From the NCBI GenBank assembly GCA_028717165.1, contig JAQUOK010000030.1, positions 1-13,205 on the forward strand: DNA of 13,205 nucleotides, read 5' to 3'. The notes under the pieces are model-generated. The model was given only the letters and a program-made list of their open reading frames with translations. It did no database searches and was not told where the DNA came from. A program made the translations under genes and the position numbers. Of the stretch, positions 6,123 through 13,097 are shown one piece after another (position 1 is the stretch's first letter; each line of letters starts with the position of its first letter). Source of the stretch: Victivallaceae bacterium. Its GTDB lineage: Bacteria; Verrucomicrobiota; Lentisphaeria; Victivallales; Victivallaceae.

Positions 6123-7399
6123 TGAGAAAACTGGCCATTATAGCCGATGATCTGACGGGAGCAATGGATTCCGGCGTTCAACTGAGTAAAATGGGTTATA
6201 CCTGCCGGACGGTTATCGATAAAAAGCGGGTAAAAGAAATATTGGAAGAAACGGATGCGGCAATATTCAATACGGAAACCAGAAATGTCAGTCCCGAAAT
6301 ATCCGCTCGGCAACTTGAAGCTGTTATGAAGACAGTAAGAAAATACGGGTTGGAACTTGTATATAAGAAGATAGATTCAACCTTAAGGGGGAATATCGGC
6401 AGGGAACTGGAAACAATTCTGCTCCATTCAGAAAAAGAACTGGTTATAGTATCTCCGGCGCTTCCGCGTAGCGGGCGTACAACGAAGAATGGATATCATT
6501 TCATAAATAATGTCATATTAACTGACACGGAAATGGCGGAGGACTATTTTTCTCCGATAAGACAAGCCTGTATTCCTGACCTTATCCGCGCCCAGACAAA
6601 GATAAAGACCGGCGTAATCGGTTTGCGCGAAATAGAAGCCGGAGAAAAAAATGTCGCTGTTCAGATCGAGACGCTTTATTCCCTGGGATACGGAATAATA
6701 GTGGCGGATGCGGTAAAAACAGATCATTTGAAAATTATCGCTGATGCCGTTGCCCGGACAAATATCAATATCCTGTTATGTGGTTCAGCTGGTCTTATTG
6801 AAAAATCTGATAATTTCATAAGAAAGGTTTTTCAGGAGGGAAAAGATGATTTTGTAGTTGTTGTATCGGGGAGTCCGTCGGAAACAACGGATATTCAGAT
6901 AAAGGAGTCCAGAAAGAATAAAAGTATAAAAACAATAATATTGAATACGGATAATATTTTTTCAGCGCGGAAACGAAACAGTGAAATAACCCGGATAGAA
7001 AATAAAATAAGGAGCGCCGTAACAAATCATAAAGCGATAATAATAGGCGTACCCGGGGAAAGAAAATCCGGGAAAATCAGGCAAAGCAAAAACGGGGAAG
7101 ACACTTTTGGGGAAAACAGTACGGCGCTCGGAAATACTCTTGCGGAGCTTTTTTTATTCATCCTGCGTCTCAGAAGGCCTTGCGGAGCGGTTATTGTCGG
7201 AGGAGATACTGTATTAAGCCTATGTAAAGCGGTTGGAGCCCATTCCATGGCGATTCAAAAAGAAATAGAGCCCTACGTTCCTCTGGGACTGTTAAAAGGG
7301 GGGAGTTTTACCAATATGCCGGTCGTTACCAAAGCAGGAGGACTGGGTACGCCGACTTCGATAGTTGACGCAATTGAATATTTACAAAAGGAATGTTGA
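6122..7399 (+). CDS. four-carbon acid sugar kinase (DUF1537, DtnK/OtnK family)
   Basis: A 425-residue cytoplasmic ATP-dependent kinase. The N-terminal substrate domain shows IADDLTGAMDSGVQL, YKKIDSTLRGNIGREL and SPALPRSGRTTKNGYH; the C-terminal nucleotide domain shows VVSGSPSETTDIQI, GAVIVGGDTVLSLC and GGSFTNMPVVTKAGGLGTPT. Family members phosphorylate threonate or erythronate at C4. Its neighbour is PdxA2, the arrangement known for D-threonate kinase (DtnK) rather than for OtnK, which pairs with an OtnC aldolase. Two adjacent ATGs exist (6119, 6122). 6122 is preferred because GGAG at 6110-6113 is then 8 nt away; 6119 would overlap the SHMT-like stop as ATGA. A stretch at about residues 280-335 is Lys/Arg/Asn-rich and poorly conserved-looking. 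The actual substrate could be an amino analogue, given the SHMT-like neighbour. Confidence 0.88.
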   Translation: MRKLAIIADDLTGAMDSGVQLSKMGYTCRTVIDKKRVKEILEETDAAIFNTETRNVSPEISARQLEAVMKTVRKYGLELVYKKIDSTLRGNIGRELETILLHSEKELVIVSPALPRSGRTTKNGYHFINNVILTDTEMAEDYFSPIRQACIPDLIRAQTKIKTGVIGLREIEAGEKNVAVQIETLYSLGYGIIVADAVKTDHLKIIADAVARTNINILLCGSAGLIEKSDNFIRKVFQEGKDDFVVVVSGSPSETTDIQIKESRKNKSIKTIILNTDNIFSARKRNSEITRIENKIRSAVTNHKAIIIGVPGERKSGKIRQSKNGEDTFGENSTALGNTLAELFLFILRLRRPCGAVIVGGDTVLSLCKAVGAHSMAIQKEIEPYVPLGLLKGGSFTNMPVVTKAGGLGTPTSIVDAIEYLQKEC

Positions 7400-7407
7400 A
7401 ACAGATA

Positions 7408-8439
7408 ATGGATAAGAAACCGATCATAGGAATAAGCATGGGAGATCCGGCCGGTATAGGCCCTGAGATAAGTGTGAAGGCTTTAGTTTGCCGAAAAATA
7501 TCCGCCATATGTCACCCTGTTGTTGTCGGGGATGCTCAAACTATGGAACAAACGGCAAAAATAAATAATCTGGCTTTAAATATTAAATCAATAGCTGATA
7601 TCGGCGAAGCAGACTTCAGAGACAAGACGATAAATGTTATTGATCTGAAAAATGTGGACAACAGCTCATTAAAGCTCGGCAAAGTGTCTCCTGCGGCAGG
7701 AAAAGCCGCGTTTGAAGCAGTGGAAAAAGTAATCAGCCTTGCGATGAAAAAAGAGATAGACGCCACGGTAACCGCTCCTATAAATAAAGAAGCTCTGAAC
7801 TTGGCAGGATATCATTATTCAGGACATACGGAGATATATGCCCGCCTGACAAAAACGAAAGATTATGCCATGATGCTTATAGGAAAGGATCTGAGGATAA
7901 TACATCTGACGACTCACCTTTCTTTAAGACAAGCCTGTGATATGGTCAAAAAAGAAAGAGTTTACAGAATAATAGAACTGGCTCATAACGCAATGTCTTT
8001 GTTTAATATAAATAATCCCAGGATAGGGATCGCGGGCCTTAATCCTCATGCCGGTGACGGCGGTTTGTTCGGAGACGAGGAGGTAAAAGAAATAATTCCG
8101 GCCATAAAGAAAGCCCGGGAAAAGGGTATAAATGCGGAAGGGCCTTTGCCGCCTGACACGTTATTCGCAAAAGCTAAAAGCGGATATTATGACGTTCTGA
8201 TTGCAATGTACCATGATCAGGGACATATACCCCTTAAGGCATTGGAGTTTAACTGGAGCAGAAAGACAAATAAATGGCAATACGTAAGCGGCGTTAATAT
8301 TACGCTGGGACTTCCCATAATCCGCACATCTGTGGATCATGGTACTGCTTTTGACGCTGCCGGAAAAGGCATTGCCGACCCCGGCAGTATGATATCCGCT
8401 ATAGAGTATGCCGTTTATCTTGCACAAAAAAACGTATAA
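7408..8439 (+). CDS. pdxA2: PdxA2-type 4-phosphate acid sugar dehydrogenase/decarboxylase
   Basis: A 343-residue NAD-dependent enzyme of the PdxA family. PdxA oxidises 4-phosphohydroxythreonine in vitamin B6 synthesis; PdxA2 oxidatively decarboxylates D-threonate 4-phosphate or D-erythronate 4-phosphate to dihydroxyacetone phosphate. Features: IIGISMGDPAGIGPEIS, SGHTE (H140, T141), metal histidines H170, H214 (LNPHAGDGG) and H269 (AMYHDQGHIPLK), and RTSVDHGTAFDAAGKG. The HDQGHIPLK form and an insertion of about 10 residues before SGVNITLGLP are unlike E. coli PdxA (HDQGLPVLK) and favour PdxA2. The start at 7408 gives the usual family N-terminus; ATG 7393 would add 5 residues and overlap the kinase stop by 7 nt. 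Neither has a well-placed ribosome site, so translational coupling to the kinase is likely. Confidence 0.87.
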   Translation: MDKKPIIGISMGDPAGIGPEISVKALVCRKISAICHPVVVGDAQTMEQTAKINNLALNIKSIADIGEADFRDKTINVIDLKNVDNSSLKLGKVSPAAGKAAFEAVEKVISLAMKKEIDATVTAPINKEALNLAGYHYSGHTEIYARLTKTKDYAMMLIGKDLRIIHLTTHLSLRQACDMVKKERVYRIIELAHNAMSLFNINNPRIGIAGLNPHAGDGGLFGDEEVKEIIPAIKKAREKGINAEGPLPPDTLFAKAKSGYYDVLIAMYHDQGHIPLKALEFNWSRKTNKWQYVSGVNITLGLPIIRTSVDHGTAFDAAGKGIADPGSMISAIEYAVYLAQKNV

Positions 8440-8472
8440 CCAGAAAGAATATAAAAGGAGTATAAATCTTTT

Positions 8473-8762
8473 ATGAAAAAACCTAAAATGATGAGTTCGC
8501 GGGAACGCGTCTTGACGGCCCTTAACGGGGGAGAGCCGGACCGGACGCCGTTCTGTGAACAAAATATAGCTCAAAATGTGCTTATGTCCATAACCGGAAG
8601 CGATAAGGAGTTAAGCCAAAAAGATATTTCAAAACTCCTCAAAAGAGACAATATCGCCTTTGATCTTACTCCCCCGTTTTTTGCGAAAAAGGAAATATCC
8701 GATGACGGCCAGTCCTATTTTACGGAAGGGTTGATTAAAAAGCGTGATGATTTCCCGGCGCT
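8473..8762 (+). pseudogene. uroporphyrinogen-decarboxylase-like protein, N-terminal fragment
   Basis: ATG 8473 is preceded by AAGGAG (8455-8460), an intact translation start 33 bp after the pdxA2 stop, so this was the next gene of the operon. About 96 residues are recognisable: SSRERVLTALNGGEPDRTPF is the standard opening of the URO-D superfamily that includes corrinoid methyltransferases, and it runs to LIKKRDDFPAL. The homology then stops at about 8757 and the frame meets TAG at 8803-8805. The remaining two-thirds of the usual 330-380 residues is absent; the sequence continues directly into a ceramidase-like fragment in another frame. The superfamily includes both heme-synthesis and methyl-transfer enzymes; the latter kind is more usual in catabolic operons. 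The exact subfamily cannot be named from this piece. Confidence 0.7.
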
Positions 8763-9344
8763 CAACGCGGTTTCGATGAGGCGGAACGCATCGGGCGGGA
8801 CATAGGTAGAGCTCTGTTCGATGCGTATCCCGCCGCGGCAAATCCGGTCAAGTCAGACTTTATTGCGGTTAAAAGGCGAAAAATACAATTGCCGGCGCTG
8901 AAAGTTTCAGCAGAAGACTTGCGCAAGGCGGAAAAAATACTGGAAAAACCATATCCTGACGGAGTGGATTTCACGATGGAAGTTGTCGAGGCTAAAAAAG
9001 CGCTTCGGGTGAGCAAGCTGAAAAAAAGCTGTGTCGAAACGGAAATTACCGCCATCGGAATAGGTGAGCTTGCGTTTGTCGGAATGCCGGCCGAATTGTT
9101 CATTGAACTGGGCGAACAAATAACTGCCGAATCGCCGTTTGCAACCACTGTCATCAACGATCTTTCTTATACCTGTATCGGCTATATAGCGACAACTGAA
9201 GCATATCAGCAGGGAGGTTACGAAGTAGTTTCCAATATTTACGCTCCGGAGGCCGGAAATATCCTGCTGAAGGAAACTATGGATTTATTAAAAAGCCTTT
9301 ATAAAACGATAAATAATATAAAAGAAGAAAGCAGGACAACATGA
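8763..9344 (+). pseudogene. neutral/alkaline ceramidase-like protein, C-terminal fragment
   Basis: The frame is open from 8751 but has no start codon or ribosome site of its own before homology begins at about 8763 (RGFDEAERIGRDIGRALFDA). It continues with ITAIGIGELAFVGMPAEL, ELGEQITAESPF, then IGYIATTEAYQQGGYEV and SNIYAPEAGNILLKE. These match the second half of the bacterial neutral/alkaline ceramidase N-terminal domain family, including the conserved G-Y-I-x-T-x-E-A-Y-x-x-G-G-Y-E motif. The N-terminal half with the catalytic serine region is missing. About 193 codons have stayed open without a stop, so the loss is recent. Several Lentisphaerota and planctomycete relatives of this family act in carbohydrate-like contexts with unproven function. 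It ends in an ATGA overlap at 9341-9344. Confidence 0.65.
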
Positions 9345-9397
9345 ATACCATTGTTAATTCATGGTGGTACCACGTAAACCAGGGAAGATAAAATTTT

Positions 9398-9640
9398 ATG
9401 GGAAAACAATTAAAAATCGACATTATCGGGATAAGTCCGGGGAATGGTCACCCCCTATTCCTGGGCGGCAATTTTCAACGGTTACGACAAAAACGCCATG
9501 GCCGATTGGCCATTTCCGGTCATTCCTCAATATTTCGGTGAAAGAAAACCGGAAGATATCGGAATATGCGATGCGAAAGTAACCCACATCTGGACCCAGG
9601 ACAGAAAAGCTCTGAACATATAGCACGGGTAATTCCTTTT
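9398..9640 (+). pseudogene. Gfo/Idh/MocA-like oxidoreductase, N-terminal remnant with two frameshifts
   Basis: ATG 9398 begins MGKQLKIDIIGISPGNGHP, an N-terminus I associate with a sugar/inositol-type Gfo/Idh/MocA oxidoreductase subgroup. After His-Pro (9449-9454) a run of five Cs (9451-9455) carries one extra C. Skipping it restores YSWAAIFNGYD, then MADWPFPVIPQYF and DAKVTHIWTQDRKAL. A second frame change at 9615-9616 separates AL from HIARVIP, so at least two indels are present. The remnant stops beside the end of the minus-strand AraC gene, so the remaining three-quarters of a roughly 350-400-residue protein is lost. A 16-codon open frame at 9341-9391 just before it has no recognisable content. 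The family assignment rests on a short, fairly distinctive segment. Confidence 0.55.
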
Positions 9641-9642
9641 AT

Positions 9643-10479
9643 TCACCGCTGTTTTTTGAGATATTCGGACGGGGATATTTTGCGATATTTTTTGTAAATA
9701 CGGGAAAAATAAAACTGATCCTCAAAACCAAGCGTTTGCGCGACTTCCTTTACCGACCGGTCCGGCATATTTCTGAAATATTCGTCGGCTTTTGCCAGTT
9801 TCGCCTCAATAAGACTCTGCTTGAAGGTTCTGCCGGTAACGCTTTTGAATAAATGCGATACCGTGGAAACGCTTTTGCCGACTAGTCCGGCGGTTTCGGA
9901 AATACTTATATTCCGGTGGATATTCTCTGCGATATGAACCATTATCCGGTTGACGATCAGATTGCCGCGCAAAGCGACAATATCTTTAGTGACGATGTAA
10001 TCTATGATCACGGAAAAGAGCCCGAGAATGTCCTTGACTTTTTCCGGTTTGAAATACGGCAGTTCGCGGAAAGCCGCCTCGAGTTCGGCAGTACCGACTT
10101 TGCGGCTCCACTCTTTCTTCAAGTGGTACGGCATAGTTTCAATCGTCCGGAACTGGCCGATCATCGCGAAACCAACCAGTTGTTTATCCACATATATCGG
10201 CGCCAGCGCTTCGTTGATCCCGGCATGGCAGCGGTAACTGATAATTTCCTCTTTTTCGGCGCATTCGTGCCGTTTGGCTTCATCCATGACCAGACATTTT
10301 TCTATTCCGTAAACTCGGTGGATCAGCGAGCAGAAATAAGAATCGTCCCGGTTCAGCCCGACTTTCATAACTTTTCCGTTGACGGAATAAAACAGTATCC
10401 TGATATCGAAGCTGGAACAGAACTGGTCGAACAACCGCTGTATTTCCGGTCTTAAAATTATTTCCAATGCATGTTTCAT
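9643..10479 (-). CDS. AraC-family regulator with PocR sensor domain
   Basis: A 278-residue cytoplasmic regulator. Residues about 8-165 form a PocR-type sensor domain: cysteines C50, C62, C73 and C84 with H71 and H85, then EALAPIYVDKQLVGFAMIGQF, a pattern typical of the domain. Residues about 178-276 form the AraC double helix-turn-helix: ISISETAGLVGKSVSTVSHL, then VKEVAQTLGFEDQFYFSRIY with KKYRKISPSEYL. It is transcribed divergently from the fucose-isomerase-like operon, and two direct repeats lie between them, so it most likely activates that operon in response to its substrate. No ribosome site is visible before the ATG (complement of 10477-10479); no better start was found. Its stop lies a few bases from the oxidoreductase remnant on the opposite strand. 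Confidence 0.9.
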   Translation of the reverse strand: MKHALEIILRPEIQRLFDQFCSSFDIRILFYSVNGKVMKVGLNRDDSYFCSLIHRVYGIEKCLVMDEAKRHECAEKEEIISYRCHAGINEALAPIYVDKQLVGFAMIGQFRTIETMPYHLKKEWSRKVGTAELEAAFRELPYFKPEKVKDILGLFSVIIDYIVTKDIVALRGNLIVNRIMVHIAENIHRNISISETAGLVGKSVSTVSHLFKSVTGRTFKQSLIEAKLAKADEYFRNMPDRSVKEVAQTLGFEDQFYFSRIYKKYRKISPSEYLKKQR

Positions 10480-10498
10480 AGAATAAACAATACGCCAT

Positions 10499-10535
10499 AA
10501 TTGCAGAAAAGTCCATGCATTTGCAGAAAATTCTA
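10499..10535. promoter_or_regulatory. two direct repeats, candidate AraC-regulator binding sites
   Basis: TTGCAGAAAA occurs exactly at 10501-10510 and 10521-10530, a 20-bp (two helical turns) start-to-start spacing. Similarity extends to about 17 bp each (A at -2, and TC and A downstream). Tandem direct half-sites about two turns apart, abutting a -35 box, are the classic arrangement for AraC-family activators. They lie 20-60 bp upstream of the AraC gene start and immediately before the predicted promoter of the isomerase operon. Confidence 0.6.
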
Positions 10536-10564
10536 TTCAAACAAGGCGTTTTAGAAACTAAGAT
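10536..10564 (+). promoter_or_regulatory. probable promoter of the fucose-isomerase-like operon
   Basis: TTCAAA (10536-10541) and TAAGAT (10559-10564) are separated by 17 bp; both are imperfect boxes, as expected for an activator-dependent promoter. The second direct repeat ends exactly at the -35 box. The predicted leader is about 40 nt and would carry GGAG at 10597-10600 before ATG 10609. Confidence 0.4.
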
Positions 10565-10585
10565 ATTAGTTGATAAGTTCTAAAA
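10549..10585. repeat. interrupted inverted repeat in the isomerase operon leader
   Basis: TTTTAGAA (10549-10556) pairs with TTCTAAAA (10578-10585), and the inner ACTAA (10557-10561) pairs with TTAGT (10566-10570) around a GATA loop, leaving a 7-nt bulge on the 3' side. It overlaps the predicted -10 box, so it may act as an operator in DNA rather than as an RNA structure. Confidence 0.45.
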
Positions 10586-10608
10586 TAGTAAAATACGGAG
10601 ACAAAGCC

Positions 10609-11991
10609 ATGTTGAAGCCAAAAATCGGATTTATCGTTTACGGAGTCCATAAAGACGGTCTGCAGGACCCGATGGGCACACCGTTCATCGATGAAAAAAT
10701 AGTTAATGATTCCGGGCAGGCTCTGAAAAATGCCGGAATTGAACTGGTAGAATATGAACTGGTTATCGCTTCCAAAGCCAAAGCTAAGGACGCCATGAAA
10801 AAAATGCGCGATGACGACAGTATTGACGGGGTAATCCTTTTTTCCGGCACCTGGGTATGGGCCGCGCACCTGGCCGGAGCGGTCAGGGATTATGCCGGAA
10901 GCGGCAAGGGCATTCTGCTCTGGACGCATCCCGGTTCGCAGGGCTGGCGTCCGGTCGGTGGATTGGTAATGCACGCCGGACTGCTGGAAATCGGCGTCAA
11001 ACACAAATTTGTCTACGGCAGCGCCGCCGATCCGGCGGAAGTTGCGAAAATCATCAGTTACTGCAAAGCCGCCCACCTGAAAAATTTCCTGAACATGTCA
11101 ACCATCGGCACTTTCGGCGGGCGCGGCATGGGACAAACCTGCGGCGTTGCCGATCCTTCGCAATGGATGAAAAAGTTCGGTATCGATATTGATTCCAGGG
11201 ATACCACCGAATTAATTAAGACCGCGGAAGCGGTAACGGCAGAGGAAATCAAAGCGGTCGAACCGAAGATCGAAAAGTTTTTTGGGGAACTGCCCGAAAA
11301 GAATGAAGTAAATGAACGCTCCATTCGGATTTACCTGGCGCTGAAGAAAATCGTTGAAAAAGAAAAATTTGATTTCTACACGATTCAGTCGTTTCCCGGT
11401 CTCGGCGATGATTACTCCGCCACCTGTTTCGCGCAAAGCATGATGCTCAACGATGGTTTCGGCACTTCAACCCTCGGCGATTTCAACACTGCACTGAGCG
11501 TTCTGCTTTTGACGAAGTTGAGCAATGACCCTGTCTATTACGGTGACTTGCAGCATATTGACAAGGCAACCAAAGAAATCAAGATCATCGGCGACGGCGC
11601 GGCGCCTCCGGCATTGGCTTCGGAAATCGGTCCCGCCGGGTTTGCCACACACGGCATCCCGACTGAAGGCGAAGCGGGCGGCCTTTCCGTCAAACTGATC
11701 TGCAAAGAAGGCAAAGGTATCCTGGCCAGGATCGGCCGCGTCAACGGCGAGTTCCAGATGATCATCGCCAAATGCAAAATCTCTCTGCCGCCTGCCGATC
11801 AGCTCGAAAGCAGGCTGAATGAGTGCGGCATTCCGTTCTGGCCGCATGCTTTTGTCATGGTGGAAGGCGACATTGACAAATTCATCGAAAACTGGACCAG
11901 CGAATACGCCTGTCTGGGCTACGGCGAGGATTTGATGCCGGCGCTGATTGACTTTTGTGAAATGACCGGAATTAAAGTAATTCTCCCTTAA
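10609..11991 (+). CDS. L-fucose/L-arabinose isomerase-like protein
   Basis: A 460-residue cytoplasmic protein. ATG 10609 has GGAG 8 nt upstream; an in-frame TTG at 10570 is rejected. The N-terminal part is a Rossmann-like domain of the fucose isomerase N1/N2 type (IGFIVYG at 6-12, VILFSGTWVWAAHLAG at 75-90). The middle shows MSTIGTFGGRGMGQTCGVAD (163-182), and the C-terminal part shows FPGLGDDYSATCFAQSMMLN, TSTLGDFNTALS (286-297), a YYGDLQHID segment (310-318) and WPHAFV (411-416), in the order of the isomerase catalytic region. The C-E-x-D-like acidic motif usual in the middle reads T-L-G-D, so one catalytic acid may be lost and the reaction may differ from aldose-ketose isomerisation. It leads an operon with a DUF4432 protein and an amidohydrolase under likely AraC control. 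The sugar is not determinable. Confidence 0.8.
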   Translation: MLKPKIGFIVYGVHKDGLQDPMGTPFIDEKIVNDSGQALKNAGIELVEYELVIASKAKAKDAMKKMRDDDSIDGVILFSGTWVWAAHLAGAVRDYAGSGKGILLWTHPGSQGWRPVGGLVMHAGLLEIGVKHKFVYGSAADPAEVAKIISYCKAAHLKNFLNMSTIGTFGGRGMGQTCGVADPSQWMKKFGIDIDSRDTTELIKTAEAVTAEEIKAVEPKIEKFFGELPEKNEVNERSIRIYLALKKIVEKEKFDFYTIQSFPGLGDDYSATCFAQSMMLNDGFGTSTLGDFNTALSVLLLTKLSNDPVYYGDLQHIDKATKEIKIIGDGAAPPALASEIGPAGFATHGIPTEGEAGGLSVKLICKEGKGILARIGRVNGEFQMIIAKCKISLPPADQLESRLNECGIPFWPHAFVMVEGDIDKFIENWTSEYACLGYGEDLMPALIDFCEMTGIKVILP

Positions 11992-12005
11992 ACAGGTAAC
12001 TGCTT

Positions 12006-13097
12006 ATGATACTGAAAGACAAAAAGTACAATCGAAAAGAACTGGAACGCCGCACGGGAAATATTTCTCAGCTCGGCGGCGTTCGCAGTTACGAACTGCG
12101 TGAAGGCAGTTCCAAAGGCACCCGGGCGTATGATTTCCGCACCGGTTCGGGGTTTGACTTTACTTTGCTGCCGGATCGTTGCCTGGATATTTCGCTGGCA
12201 TCCTGGAAGGGGATGAACCTGGTTTATCTGACCCCGAACGGTGAAGTCAACCCGGCATTTTATTCTCCTCAAGACAGCGAATGGCTGCGGAACTTTTTCG
12301 GCGGTTTGCTGACGACCTGCGGCTTTACGTATTTCGGCCCGCCCTGTGTGGACGGCGACGAAGCATTGGGCCTGCACGGGCGCGCAACGAACTCTCCCGC
12401 CAAAAAAGTTTGCGATCTTTCCGGCTGGGACGGTGATGAATATTTGCTGAAAGTTTCCGGCATAATCGAGGAATGCAGTTTATTCGGTGACAAACTGCGT
12501 CTGACCCGTACGGTCAGCGCCGGAATCGGCGAAAAGCGCCTGTTTATCGAAGACTGTGTTGAAAATTTCGGATTCCGGGAATCCCCGTTCAATATTCTTT
12601 ATCATATCAATCCCGGTTTCCCGTTGCTGGATGAAGGAGCCAAACTGCTTATCAGCGCGGAAAAATGCATTGGCTATGACCTGCGATCCGAAAAAGCGCT
12701 TGAAGAGGCCGACAGTTTCAGCGCTCCGCAGAAAGATTTTGAAGAACAGAATTTCTATTATCAAATGCTCGGTGACGAACAAGGTATGGCGCAGGCCGCT
12801 TTGGTTAATCCGGTTTTGCAACTGGGCTTGTATCTCAGGTTCCCGGTTGCAGCTATGCCTTGGCTGTCGGAATGGAAAATGCTTGGCGAGAGTGATTATG
12901 TAGTTGGTTTAGAGCCGTGCAATACGCTGCTGGACAGCCGCCCGAAACTGCGGGAGCAGGGAATTTTGCCGATGCTGGAGCCGGGAGAGCAACGGAAAAT
13001 AACGCTTGAGATCGGCGTGCTCGACGGAGCGGAGGAAATAACTGAATTTACGGAGAAAACCGAAAATATAAAAAAATCGGCACGAGGTGAATCATGA
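12006..13097 (+). CDS. DUF4432 protein, aldose-1-epimerase-like
   Basis: A 363-residue protein of the DUF4432 family, which shares the beta-sandwich fold of galactose mutarotase. Recognisable segments: FDFTLLPDRCLDIS (50-63), LLTTCGFTYFGPPC (101-114), EALGLHGRATNSPAKKV (119-135, with H124 a likely catalytic or binding His), YHINPGFPLLDEG (near 200), and GLEPCNTLLDSRPKLREQG near the C-terminus followed by an LEPGE turn. The family is often found beside sugar isomerases, kinases and dehydrogenases and is thought to act on sugar anomers, but its chemistry is largely unproven. The start follows the isomerase stop by 14 bp with a weak AGGTAA site. Its TGA overlaps the ATG of the next gene (ATGA), so the three are co-transcribed. 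No signal peptide is seen. Confidence 0.85.
   Translation: MILKDKKYNRKELERRTGNISQLGGVRSYELREGSSKGTRAYDFRTGSGFDFTLLPDRCLDISLASWKGMNLVYLTPNGEVNPAFYSPQDSEWLRNFFGGLLTTCGFTYFGPPCVDGDEALGLHGRATNSPAKKVCDLSGWDGDEYLLKVSGIIEECSLFGDKLRLTRTVSAGIGEKRLFIEDCVENFGFRESPFNILYHINPGFPLLDEGAKLLISAEKCIGYDLRSEKALEEADSFSAPQKDFEEQNFYYQMLGDEQGMAQAALVNPVLQLGLYLRFPVAAMPWLSEWKMLGESDYVVGLEPCNTLLDSRPKLREQGILPMLEPGEQRKITLEIGVLDGAEEITEFTEKTENIKKSARGES

Noticed and set aside
7408..8439. Vitamin B6 biosynthesis pdxA
   Set aside because: The HDQGHIPLK motif, the insertion and the DUF1537 neighbour favour PdxA2; no other B6 genes are present.
9341..9391. Sixteen-codon open frame overlapping the ceramidase-fragment stop
   Set aside because: Too short and without recognisable content; the ATGA overlap alone is not enough.
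9916..10455. Plus-strand open frame of 179 codons opposite the AraC gene
   Set aside because: Shadow of a well-supported AraC regulator on the other strand; no family resemblance.
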